Source: Lithospermum erythrorhizon
Lineage: Eukaryota; Streptophyta; Magnoliopsida; Boraginales; Boraginaceae
Assembly: GCA_019722365.1 (NCBI GenBank)
Contig: JADFUC010001709.1
Location: 1 to 64,000, forward strand
Reading direction: 5' to 3'
Length of the DNA: 64,000 nt
Shown here: positions 1 through 10,360 of the stretch, in pieces
How positions within the stretch are numbered: the first letter of the stretch is position 1
Layout: every line of letters begins with the position of its first letter
Notes under the pieces: generated by a model
Seen by the model: the letters and a program-made list of their open reading frames with translations, nothing else
What the model was told of the DNA's origin: nothing
The model's database searches: none
Made by a program: the position numbers and the translations under genes

Positions 1-833
1 GACCAGGTAAGTGACTTGAATTATCCTTGTTTGTATGATAAGCGCAAGGTTAACTTCTATGATATTTGTATTCACTCGCCTTCCTAGCCGATTCCTATTT
101 TCCTATGGGCGGTATTTTATGCCTAGTCATTAAGGGATGATCGCATGACGGCCGAAGAATTGCATTCGCTGGAGCGGGCGATGGTGGTCAAGACCTCAAC
201 AAATATACTTTATCTTCTTTGGAGTTTTTTGTTGTACGTAATAATTATTGTTGTCTCGAAGTTGTAAAAACAAGTTGTTTGATGTTGTATTTATATTATT
301 ACTTTTCAGTTGTAGTGTTGGTTAGTTCACCACGGACGAAGCATTATTTTATTATCACACAATGAAGCCATTTATCGTTATCCATCAAAGCGGGCGACTC
401 GACATTCGTGCTGACGACGTCCCAACTCAAGGGAGCCCACCTCATGGTCGTTGCTGCACTGTTATAGAATTTTGTGAAAGCTAATTTGAAGACTTATTAA
501 TTATCGAATCGTTATAGAAATTTTTAAAATTGTAGAAACATATTTTTTCATCAATAGAAAATATTATAATAGGAATAATATAGTTATTAGAAATGTGAAA
601 AGGGAAGAAATACAACTCACACTTTAATGAGTGGGAGATTGTGGTATAGCATAATTGATCTTTTTTAGAAAATATATTGGTCCAATTTATTCCTTATTTT
701 ATCATTTGGTTAAAATCTAATAATGAAACATATGTGGAGATTACATGAAGTAGAAAGGATCACAAATCACAATGACTTTTATGGGAAGCCTCCACAATTA
801 AGTGGTCATGACTTCTAATTTTTTCAATCAAAT
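1..833. other. unassigned AT-rich spacer
   Basis: No coding frame, RNA gene or repeat structure is recognised here. The first 480 bases are less AT-rich than what follows and could be the tail of a retroelement cut by the window edge, but no motif supports that. From 481 on it is ordinary AT-rich plant intergenic sequence. Confidence 0.5.
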
Positions 834-842
834 ATCAACAAT

Positions 843-1685
843 GGGGTAATTTGTACCCAACCTCCTGTATTATTTAAACAGTATACCCTACCCTCTTCTA
901 TAACTTAATTAGCATTATATTCCTTGTATTATTTTAAATATTGCACAACATCCCCAAATATCCAAATTTCCATCAAAATTGATAGCAAGTGTACTACACT
1001 CTCTATTTTTGCGAGTTGAGATTCCAAAGTAATTATTCCTCCCAAAATATCTAATATTTTAGATAATTTTACAATTACTTTAACCTTTTTTATAACAATT
1101 TTTATTTTTTACAACATGCTCCCTCTAATTAAATTTAAATGATATTTTTGTTTATTATTGTCAAACTTTGACCATCAATTAATTATTATTTTTTATTTTA
1201 ATAAATATAAAAATGATATTATTGGATTTGTTTTTGAAATATTTTAATGGTATTATTTTATCATATTTTCCATAATATTCATGATCAAAATATGGCACAA
1301 AACAAATAGAAACATTAATTAAATTGAATTGGAGATAGTATATAATAAACTGGGCTTGTCACCACCGAAGTCCTAATTTAAAAGGTTTAGCTTTTTAATT
1401 GTAAGTAGTATTATGAAAAAATTACAAAATAATATTATGAAAAATATTTTAAAGTATATAAATGATACAAGTATACTTTTTAGAATAAGAAATAAAAACT
1501 AATTGATTGTCAAGGATAATATTGTATTTTTTAATTTCAATAAATTATTCTAATGAAAGTTAATTATGGAAAAAGTGTGAAACTTTTATATTAATACAAG
1601 GATTAAGATGCTAAATAAACTATACATGGAGATAGATAGGGTGCAAATTTTAAACAATATAGGAGATGGGGTACAAATTACCCCC
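843..1685. mobile_element. non-autonomous Mutator-like (MULE) element
   Basis: The two ends are inverted copies of each other over roughly 90-100 bp with moderate divergence. The left end reads GGGGTAATTTGTACCC and the right end, on the reverse strand, GGGGGTAATTTGTACCCC. The element is flanked by a perfect 9-bp direct repeat ATCAACAAT at 834-842 and 1686-1694. Long terminal inverted repeats with a 9-bp target duplication are the hallmark of Mutator-like elements. The 843-bp body is AT-rich and has no transposase frame, so it would depend on a transposase supplied elsewhere. A hAT element is less likely, because that class makes 8-bp duplications and short inverted repeats. Confidence 0.82.
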
Positions 1686-1694
1686 ATCAACAAT

Positions 1695-2589
1695 GTTTAC
1701 CATAATTGACCGACAACTAAATATAAGAAAAATAAACATAATAAGCATATATTGTACAATTGTACATAAGAGATTACAACTTGAAAACTTAATGATTTTT
1801 TTTATATCTAACACATAATGATGTCTTGAGCATAACCTGATTTGTAGGTTTACTATCTTATCTATATTTTTTAATAAAGAAAAAGATTAGGTTAGGAATA
1901 ATTCATTTAGGGTGCACCCTTAGGGAATCTAGTTAACAGTTCAAGAATGGTCCTTAAGTCCGGGAAGGGTTGTAAATATGCTAGGACTAAGATCTTATAA
2001 GGTACCGAAGTACTTGGTACTCCGTATAATACTCTAACACATCACTATCACACACTAAACGATAAGTCTATGAAGCTACCACCCAACATTATAGATCCAT
2101 ATACTAGCCATGTAATACTACCATAAATGTGCGGATCATACATCTATTGTGAAGTTTGAGTCCCGATTTGAAATCTTTTAGTGTTTAGTTCTTTACCACT
2201 AAATCAAACATGTATTGGTATTATTCTATCTATATATATATTCATTGCTTCGTTGTGCATAAGTAATTAAGTACTAGTTATAGCCGGGCTAAAAATCATG
2301 TGCACTCAATGCAAGTACTAACTATCTGAAAGATTATATATTGATGTTTTATAGAACATGAAGCATTGTTTTAGTTAGCAAAACCAAGCACAATAAGAGG
2401 CGATAAGCAATAGATGCACCTAGTAAGTTATTATATTTGAAGCAGCTAAAGCATCTAAGTAGTAAAGCAAAATACATAACCATTATAGTTGTTCAAGATG
2501 TTAGGCCATATATGAAAGAGGCGGTGGCCAAGAGAAACTCCTTCGTCGTCACACACTTAGCTTACGACACATATTTGAATAACATTAGC
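1695..2589. other. unassigned spacer
   Basis: AT-rich sequence without a recognisable gene, repeat or transposon end. Confidence 0.5.
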
Positions 2590-3240
2590 GCCTTCATTAG
2601 TGATTGTTAGACAAAGTCCAAGCATTGGCTTTAAGTCTTCTCATACTTGGGAGATCTTTCACCTGGGCAGCACTTCTGCCACCTATTATTGTGACATTCA
2701 AGAGATATTTCATCTATCAAACATATGGCTTCTATCTCAAACAATAATTTGGTCCCTTCAACATCCATTTCCATTACAACAACGATCTTCTCAGGAAATG
2801 CACTCTTTAACCATTCTGTATAATCAAATCCGAGTCACATTTACATGACTTGTTATATTGCTAGTTGATGATTGAACAACGTTGAATTCTTCCCATTCCT
2901 CGATCTTTTACCATAGCTTTACCACCAGGGTCCTGATTACTCTCAAAAGACACAATCTCATTCCTCAAGCAAACTGCATATGGTAGAAGAGTTACCCTTT
3001 CTTTCACTAATACTCATAATGAAAGTGCTTGTCCACTTCAATAGCATAAATGTCAAATGCTTTTTTCTGCTTCGGATGTTGCTTCTTAAACCAAATAACA
3101 ATGTCTGAGCCATAACTCCTACTACCCACATCAACATACATATACCTCGGCTTAAGCTGATATCAACCATTGAAGACAAGAACTTTATATTTTGTAAATT
3201 CCTCTTCAATGTAATCAATGGCGTTTTAGGCTCTTCGATA
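2590..3240 (-). pseudogene. plant methyltransferase-like (FkbM-type) pseudogene
   Basis: Read on the minus strand across several frames, this resembles the C-terminal half of an intronless plant family annotated as SAM-dependent methyltransferase-like (FkbM-type fold). Visible blocks in order are RYMYVDVGSRSYGSDIVIWF, then KAFDIYAIEVDKHFH, a block ending DPGGKAMVKDRGMGRIQ, then GFDYTEWLKSAFPEKIVVV, MEMDVEGT, ICLIDEISLECHNNRW and CCPGERSPKYEKT. The YVDVG block would be the cofactor-binding strand. Several stops and frameshifts interrupt it, and about 10-15 residues seem missing between MEMDVEGT and the ICLIDE block. The N-terminal half is absent. No intron is visible, so a retrocopy and a decayed copy of an intronless gene cannot be told apart. 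The family name is recalled from sequence resemblance and was not searched. Confidence 0.6.
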
Positions 3241-3312
3241 TGTTAATAAAGTCTTAGCTTTCCAGTTCGACTCTCGCTTATATTGTGGAGCAAACATTTG
3301 TTTGCACCTTAT

Positions 3313-3404
3313 GGCCCTGAAGATAAAGCTATGGTAAAAGGTCAAGGAATGGAAAGAATTCAACCTTGTTCAGTCATCAACTGGTAGTATAACAAGTCAT
3401 ATAA
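3313..3404 (+). repeat. inverted partial copy of the methyltransferase-like pseudogene
   Basis: About 90 bp here match the reverse complement of 2841-2933 with a modest number of mismatches; shared words include AAAGCTATGGTAAAAG and AGAATTCAAC. The copy covers the segment coding for the KAMVKDRGMGRIQ part of the pseudogene, now in plus orientation about 380 bp away. The two arms form a stem-and-loop arrangement. No transposon end was seen at either arm. Confidence 0.75.
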
Positions 3405-3843
3405 ACGACCTTTGATAACTTCATTACATAGGAATACTATATAGATATAAAGCAAGTTAAATAGCTCATCTTACCAAGCACGCAACATTCATATATAATA
3501 GCGAAGGCAAATAATTAAGCGAATTTAGATTTGCTATCCAGATCCAAAAGATATCGCAATACAGCTAGAGCACAATTAAACTGAGACCTCAAGACAGAAG
3601 AAACTTGCAAAAATGGTTCTTCAAGAAGCTTGAGTTCAGGGATACATGGAGACATACAATAGATTCATACAATAAGAAGCGGCTCGAGAATCTCCAAGTT
3701 AGTGTCCTAAGCTATATCGCCTTTTGCCCTTTAACAAAATGAAAAGAAAGGAACTTCCCATCAGGATTGCAAAAGAGGTACCTCTAGTTTAAACCAAATT
3801 GAAGCAAACAAGATCCAGTTCAACATATACTTCCTAGATTCAT
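3405..3843. other. unassigned spacer before LINE
   Basis: No frame or repeat recognised. The LINE on its right begins abruptly at its endonuclease domain, so this is probably the pre-insertion flank rather than LINE 5' sequence. Confidence 0.45.
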
Positions 3844-4135
3844 GGAGGAGATTTTAATATGGTAAGGAACTTGTCTGAAGCTGTTGGGGGAAATCTCCTA
3901 GAGAAGAGTATCATGAATGACTTCAATGAATGTATTAAACACATCAATGTTATAGAAGTTCCTTATAGTGGTTGTGATTATACATGGTGTAGAAATTAAA
4001 AAAATCAGAAAATGTTAAGGATCCTGGATATGATTATTTGCAACAATGAATGGATGTTGACTATGACTACTTATAGTGTGCATTTCCTTCCCCTAGATGC
4101 GTCTGATCACTATGCCAAGGATGTGTCTTTGTACA
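3844..4135 (+). pseudogene. LINE endonuclease (APE-type) remnant
   Basis: The frame opens with GDFNMVRNLSEAVGG, the conserved GDFN core of apurinic-like LINE endonucleases that nick target DNA. It continues to FNECIKHINVIEVPYSG and, after a stop, to RILDMIICNNEW and ASDHY, equivalent to the catalytic SDH motif. The N-terminal third of the domain is missing, so the copy is 5'-truncated within the endonuclease. A stop after TWCRN breaks the frame. Confidence 0.8.
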
Positions 4136-4449
4136 CAAATATTCCTAGAGAACTAAGGCACTTCATGTATCATCATTTCTAGAGTTTGCATGACTCTTTT
4201 GCAGATTTGCTTAAAAGCTCTTAGAATGAGGAGGTGGAGAAAGACAATATGTATGTTCTACATTTCAAAATGAAGAGTATCAAAGATAAGCTGAAGATTC
4301 AGAACAAAGAATCTTTTTCCAGCATAAGTAGCAGGGTAATAGAGAAGAAAAATGAATAGGAATCCACTCAGGCATCCATTATGGCTTGAGACATAAGTGC
4401 AAATCTCTTAGATAAATAATTTAGAAACCTGCATGTTGAGTATAAAAAA

Positions 4450-4728
4450 TTGAGTAAGGCTGAATGGGACTTTTACAAAAGCAAGTCTAGAGTATCCTGG
4501 TACAAAGATAGTGATGCTAATACTAGACTATTTTACACAAGCATCAAGATTGATAATAGTAAAAATCTCATCACAAGAATTGAGGATGGACATGGGAACA
4601 TGATTGAAGAGTATGAAAAGGTCAAGCAAGTGGCTATTGATTTCTATAAGGAACTCTCTACAAAGAAAAGCAGCTTGGTAGATAAAGAGAAGTGGATCAA
4701 TCAGATTGTTTCAAAAATAATTGAGTAG
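4450..4728 (+). pseudogene. LINE ORF2, region before reverse transcriptase
   Basis: A 92-codon open segment contains RVSWYKDSDANTRLFYTSIK, the conserved linker between endonuclease and reverse transcriptase in plant L1 elements (usual form: W-x-(K/E)-x-x-D-x-N-T-x-x-F). It ends at a stop 66 bp before the next reverse-transcriptase segment. The stretch 4136-4449 probably codes for the preceding linker but is too broken to read. Confidence 0.75.
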
Positions 4729-4793
4729 GGAGATTTTGATCATTTGTAGAAGGCTGTTACAAAAGTGGAGATTGAAAGTTATTTTTTTTTTAA

Positions 4794-5240
4794 ATGAAAA
4801 GGGACAAGGCTCCTAGTCCAGATGGTTTCTCTCTGGAATTTTACAAAGATGCATGGAGTGTGGTTAAAGATTTTGTTATTCGTGCATTTCAACACTTCTT
4901 TCAGACAGGGAACATGCCTAAGTTTATAAATAGTACAACATTGACCCTCATTCCAAAGGTTCAGCAACCAAAAAGCATGAAAGATTTTAGGCCAATCTCT
5001 TATTACAATGTGATATATAAATGTATCTCAACTGTTTTGGCCAGAAGACTCAAGGAGATCTTACACAAAATAATTAACATTCAAAAATCTACTTATGTAC
5101 CAGGTAGACACATTTCGGATGGCATCTTACTCATGCAAGAAATTTTGAATGGATATCACATGAAGAATGGAAAATCTAGATGCTTTATCAAAGTGAATAT
5201 CATGAAAGCATATGATTCAGTTAATTGGGAGTTCTTGTGA
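4794..5240 (+). pseudogene. LINE reverse transcriptase, fingers and palm
   Basis: 148 codons carry KAPSPDGFSLEFYKDAW, then LTLIPKVQQPKSMKDFRPIS, NVIYKCISTVLARRLK and SDGILLMQEI, ending KAYDSVNWEFL. These are the standard early motifs of L1 reverse transcriptases, including the first catalytic aspartate in KAYDSV. A stop follows WEFL. The stretch 5241-5433 would code for the next motif (the RQGDPLSP loop) but shows only fragments. Confidence 0.88.
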
Positions 5241-5433
5241 TTGTTACTGAAGAAGCTTAATTTGAATCCTAATTTTATTATGTGGACAAAGAATATGTGA
5301 CCACAACTTGGTTTTCTATCAACTTTAATAGTAATCTAAAAGGTTTTTTTTTTAAGTTCTAAATGCTTGAGGCAAGGGGATCCATTATCGCCTTATCTCT
5401 TTATAATTGTCATGATTTTTTTTTTATGGAGTC

Positions 5434-6225
5434 GTGCAATACTTTGAAGAGAAGAAAGGTTTTGACTTCCATCCAAATTGCCAGAAGATTAATCTCACAA
5501 ATGTTTGTTTTGTTGATGATTTGTGCATCTTGAGTGCTACAAATGTTAAATATATCAGCTCTGTGAAGAAAGTTTTATACTATTTTGGAGAGATAATTGG
5601 TTTGAAGTTAAATTTGAAGAAAAGTTTAGTATGCTTTGTTGGTATTGAAGATGAAGATCATTTGAACATTACTCTTGGTATTATCAAAGCATCTTTGCCT
5701 ATCAAATATCTTGGCATTCCCTTGAATACAAAGCAGCTGAATTCCAGATATTGTAGGTCACTTATTGATAAAATCAATGCAAAAATTGGCTGTTGGGGGG
5801 CTAGACAGCTGAGTTATGCAGAGAGACTCAACTTGCAACAATCGGTGATATTTGGCATGTATAATTTCTGGTGTAGAAAAGTCTTCCTTCTGAGTTTTGT
5901 GATTAAGAAAATAAATGACATTTTGATAAACTTCTTTTGGCATGGCAAAAGTGAAGGAAAAGGGAAGACAAAAGTTAGTTGGAAAGATATGAACTCACCA
6001 AAAAAGGAGGGAGGTTTGGGACTAAAAGATGTTGTTGAATGGAGCAATGCATGTATGGCAAGACATTTGTTGAATATATGTGTTGACAAGGATACTTTAT
6101 GGATTAGATGGATAAACACATATAGGCTTAAAGGTGTTAGTGTTTGGAGGGTACAAAAGAGAAGTATCGATACTAACACTTGGAGTAAGCTAATTCCAGT
6201 CCATTCAAGACCAAATGTAGAATAA
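5434..6225 (+). pseudogene. LINE reverse transcriptase, catalytic palm and thumb
   Basis: This 263-codon segment is the longest clean coding stretch in the window. Residues 26-30 (5509-5523) are FVDDL, the two-aspartate catalytic motif of the polymerase. Downstream are GLKLNLKKSLVCFVG, PIKYLGIPL and LSYAERLNLQQSVIFG, then FFWHGK, SPKKEGGLGLKD and NACMARHLLNI, all in the order of plant L1 ORF2. It stops just after a WIRWINTYRLKG block, where the C-terminal zinc-binding domain should begin. That domain is found about 1.15 kb further on at 7380. Confidence 0.9.
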
Positions 6226-6434
6226 GATTGAAATGAATAGACAAGTTTCTAGTGTTTGACAAATTTATATAATTATTAGAATCTAAAGAGATAAATATAC
6301 TTGTAATAGCACACTCAATCTATACATCCTGATCCTCAAAACGATATAAATTAATCTAAATTCATAAATACATTGCGAATAATGCACTTATTAAATGATG
6401 CCAAATTACCATCTACAAATCTTTTACTAAACCC

Positions 6435-6465
<31 letters not shown>

Positions 6466-6531
6466 CCCTCTCCTCTCTCTCTCCTCTCTCTCTCTCTCCT
6501 TCTCTCTCTCTCTCTCTCTCCTCTCTCTCTC

Positions 6532-6583
<52 letters not shown>

Positions 6584-7379
6584 TCAATTCCAATTTAGAA
6601 CACTAAATGTAGTGTCTCTAAATGCCGGCCACAATTTAGCCACAATCCCACTCAGTGCTAAAAACGAGACATATATATTGTGGATAAATCGGATGAAAAA
6701 CCACAAATGAAACTTGCAAGTTTCATTTTTTCACGGCAACAAGAAAGTGAAGGCGTCAAAGCCTTTTTGGCAATCATTACAAAAATGATTAGTGTATCAT
6801 TAGGTTTAATAATTAGTTTAAAAAAAAAAAATAATATATACATTTAACCCAAAGCCCACCCATCAGCTAAGCCGACGTTTTAATTTAAATTAAACTATAA
6901 ATCAAACACTAACAAGTTGTTAATAGTAACCAACAAAGCTACTAACAAAATTCAATTTAACTATCGAATTAATCTAAATTTGGGACCAATTAATTTAGTC
7001 TGTGTTCATCCAATTTATATTCTTTTACATCATCAATGCAAAATTCCCACTGAGAATATCTGCTGATTACAATCAACTCCCAATTTAGCAACGTAGCTTT
7101 TAATTTACATTTAAATATAATCCTTCATAGAACGCCACCTACAGAACCTTCTCAAAGAAAGCCATGTCACATATATATAATAATAATAATTTGACCAATT
7201 ACTATTATTATTATGATTAATGAAGAAGATCTATCAATTAATAATATATAATTACTACGAACACTAAGCCCAAAGAATCATATTTAACTACTCTCAGAAC
7301 AATTCGACACAATAATCATCATTATCAGAATTGACATTAGATAATAAAATGCCGAAATCAATATTCATTCTGCAATAGC
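6226..7379. other. non-LINE interruption, AT-rich
   Basis: About 1.15 kb separating two parts of the LINE. It holds the (CT)n tract at 6432-6584 and AT-rich sequence with short AAT/ATT runs near 7180-7215. No terminal repeats or target duplication were found, so it could be an old insertion or a rearrangement. Confidence 0.45.
6432..6584. repeat. (CT)n microsatellite
   Basis: About 153 bp of nearly pure CT dinucleotide, broken only by scattered CCT or TTC triplets. Long low-complexity reading frames across it on both strands are artefacts. Confidence 0.97.
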
Positions 7380-7796
7380 TGGGATACTAAACAACTTTCT
7401 TAGTTAGTAGAGCATCAAGAACATGAAAATTCTACCTATTGATAGTGTTGTTGATGAGGTGGAAGGAAGGAAATGGCCCTGTGGTAGACTACTGAGTAGG
7501 GAAATCAAAGAATGTATAGATGGCATACCTAATATGGAGCATGGTGTTCGGGACTATATTGAATGGAATAACTCTCAGTAATTTAAAGTTAGAACAGCGT
7601 GGGAACAGATCAGGCATAGAGGAGAATTATAATCAATGGGCATGCTGCACTTGCTTTGAAGCAAGCACGCACCAAGATTTAACAACTTGGCTTCTAGCAA
7701 AGAAGTTTAATCTGGTGTAAAGGCCAGCTTTAAAGGGATTGTAAGATGATTGTTTTTGTGTTAAATGGGGTGAACAGGAGGAATGGCATTTGTTTT
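7380..7796 (+). pseudogene. LINE ORF2 C-terminal domain, first part
   Basis: Contains the block HGVRDYIEWNNSQ, stop, FKVRTAWEQIRHRGE, the conserved D-x-x-x-W...F-x-V-x-x-x-W motif just before the zinc-binding domain of plant L1 ORF2. It runs on, with frameshifts, to EEWHLF at 7796. There the solo LTR begins, and the interrupted zinc-binding region resumes at 10108. Confidence 0.75.
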
Positions 7797-10107
7797 TGCA
7801 ACGATCCGTCCCGCGTCACGCCTTTGCTAATCATTCACATCCCTGACACCGTAGCCACCAATCTATGTATTACTCCATTTTAAACGACTCACATGTTCAT
7901 AAAAACCAATACAACTTGTAGATACATATGAAAAGAATGCTTTATTAAAATCCGATCCATCTATTTCCAAACCAACACAACCAATATACAACAATCAAAT
8001 CAAAAATAGAAATTAATATACAACTTACTGAATTTCGAAATTCCAACAATACATAAATCCAACTACCAATAACGCATACAACAAGACTGTGAAGATCTTC
8101 AACAATCTGACGCCAAGACCTAGGGCACAAGCATAACGGAATCTTAACCCAAGAAAATACTGAATTTCCAGCAATCAACCTAAAGAATGAAAATGTTAGC
8201 GCAGTGAAAGTATTATTATCTCAAGAGTGGAAAATTAACTCACACCGCTTAACAATAACATAAAGATTAGTGGGGTAGAATATTACACAACCTCGAGCCC
8301 ATAATAAAGAAAATATTTATTATGACTATTATCAAATGCATGAATTTATGTCAGTCTACTCAAACACGCACAAATTCTGAATAAAGAACATCATCCGGTA
8401 AACAATGATAATCATGCATTTCAAGAAAAAACGACAACAATACCCAATCAAGTCCGCCACAACCACAATACAACCAACTCAATCAACCTAATCAACCTAA
8501 TCCACTAATCAACTCTAATCCACTCATCAACTCAATCCTCAACTCTAAATCCTCGATTTCTGCCAACTAATGCGCATACATATAATCAACCTCAACTCGC
8601 AGGAGAAACTTATGTCCGTCATTACAAGTTATATATCGCCACTCATAACCAGGTACGAGGCAAACACAACACACTCATACCGAAGTATAAGGCAAGTAAT
8701 ACCGATAACAATTGTGGGTGAATCCAGATACGAGGGCAAACAAACACAACACACTGTGCCCAGAGCCTCAAGGTAATCACCACACTCTGCATCAGAGGCA
8801 CAAGGCAAATCACACAACACACCTGCATCTATACAAGACAACCACAACACACTGCATCAGAAGTGCTAAGACACGCCAACTAACCATACATACTCAACAA
8901 TCACACATTAACATCCTCTACATCAACAAATGCAACATATTCCTCCACGGCAGTGAATTAATCTGCACCACTAGATAAATACCCTGCTAACAGCTTATAA
9001 ACGATTGACGAAGTTTTTCAAGCCGCATCGCGCTTCTAATCAACATCCGCAAAAAATACAATTACTACCTACTACAATCTTAGTTAACTACTCAACTTCA
9101 AGTAAAGTTCTAAATTCAACCTTAACAGCTTTAGCTTTCGAATTCTAACCTTATAAGAATTTAGTTACCAATGGTGAAACTGGTGTGGTGGATTATTTTG
9201 AGCACAAACAACCACTAAACTACAAATGTTCAATTATCCTCTATTCTAATCGGCCAACACCAACTCCTAAACACTAACACTTGAATCACTTTAACTCAAA
9301 CTGCAAATCAATCTTTCCAATTAATTGGCCTTTTATTCAAAAAACCAAATACGCCAATTGCCGCGCTAATCCAAATCCAACATATTCTTACAAATAACTT
9401 AAAAGTCACAACTTATACTCCAAAAACAACTATATTAAATAAACTCAACAACACACTTTATAAATTCACGTTTTTTCCTCAAAAGCTAAACTCCAAAGAA
9501 ATACCAAATATCTTCAACTTTAACCCAAAACAACCAATTTAGGGGGTCCCAAGAACTTATTAATATCACATAAACAATTAAAAGTCAACTATCTCAAAAC
9601 CTGTGGAAGATCCTGTGATTTGAACTTTCTTACTTTATCTCGTAGAGGATGTGATGAGAGAGGGGCGCCTGTAAAATCTTAGAGTTCAAGCTAGTAAGCA
9701 TTTAGAGAAAAATGGAAAAAATCAAAAGGGGAGAGTGGAAGGTGCTCTGGCCCTATGGGCAGTGGTCAGTGGGTTTTTATTTTTTATGATGACGGTTTTA
9801 GCTGAGCTGGTCAAAGTAGATATTTATGAAATGATGTTAAGCCCCGCTTAGTTTATGCACTTTCTTCTCATGACACAACAATAATAATCGAATAGTGAAA
9901 TATGTTCACCTCAAATTTTATTATCACCTCCAAACCGGTATTATTATTCGAATACGAATTTATAATTTTCACAAATAAACGTATACCAACCCAATCGATT
10001 TGTTGTATCTTCAACCGTCTAACTCGGCCTTTTTTTTTTTTTTTAATTTCACCTCAAATACTCCACCAAGCAACCGGTATGGACTTGGGGTTATTTTTTT
10101 TTTGTCA
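7797..10107 (+). mobile_element. solo LTR inserted in LINE
   Basis: A 2.3-kb LTR without internal domains. Its start TGCAACGATCC aligns with the starts of the LTRs at 33880 and 47815 (consensus near TGTAACGACC), including a shared GTCACC/GCCACC block about 60 bp in. Its end (poly-T, CACCTC, AACCGGTA..GGGGTTATTT..CA) matches the ends of those LTRs. Flanking 5-mers are GTTTT (7792-7796) and GTTTC (10108-10112), a four-of-five target duplication. LINE coding resumes directly after it. The family is probably Ty3/gypsy, but no coding part is present to prove it. Confidence 0.75.
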
Positions 10108-10360
10108 GTTTCTCAAAGGAGATTTCTCCGAGGGAAGTTGCTATAATATAAAGTAGACCTTACCTCAAAGATAAATGCAATGATTTGCCAGAAAGATGGT
10201 ATTAAAAAGAGTTTGTGGTTTGCAACCTTTACTTCAGGTAGTATATAACGTATAAAAAAGAAATAATAAATTTTGAAACGAATACAATAAAGAGATAAGA
10301 TTCTTTCGCCAAGGTGTTAATATCATCAAATGATATGGCAAGTCTTAATTTATAGAGAAT
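10108..10360 (+). pseudogene. LINE ORF2 C-terminal domain, second part
   Basis: Joined to 7796, the reading gives WHLF followed by LKGDFSEGSCYNIK, matching the HLFF-x-C-x-(F/Y)-S-x-x-x-W end of the LINE zinc-binding domain. It continues through LWFATFTSGSIYNV and KKRNNKF in shifting frames, resembling the extreme C-terminus of plant L1 ORF2. No poly(A) tail is seen. Confidence 0.65.

Larger units (their letters stand above)
3844..10360 (+). mobile_element. L1-type LINE, 5'-truncated and interrupted
   Basis: A plus-strand plant L1 ORF2 can be followed in order through endonuclease (3844-4135), pre-RT (4450-4728), reverse transcriptase (4794-6225) and the C-terminal domain (7380-7796, then 10108-10360). 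The body is interrupted twice: by about 1.15 kb at 6226-7379 and by a solo LTR at 7797-10107. The second junction is clear because the LINE reading resumes on the far side of the LTR. Treating 3844-6225 and 7380 onward as one copy is an inference from order and strand; about 80 residues expected between them are not seen. No poly(A) tail is found at the 3' end. Confidence 0.7.

Noticed and set aside
6240..6290. Shared word GAATCTAAAGAGATAA between the LINE flank and the satellite monomer
   Set aside because: Only 16 bases match and neighbouring monomer sequence does not; not enough to claim that the satellite arose here.
6351..6606. Arg/Glu-rich and Leu/Ser-rich open frames on opposite strands
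   Set aside because: Translation of the (CT)n microsatellite.
6598..6614. CACTAAATGTAGTG as a pair of CACTA ends
   Set aside because: A 14-bp palindrome without the extended terminal repeat or subterminal repeats; chance occurrence.
8570..8978. Short overlapping open frames rich in His/Thr
   Set aside because: They fall inside the solo LTR 7797-10107 and re-express its CA-rich simple sequence.
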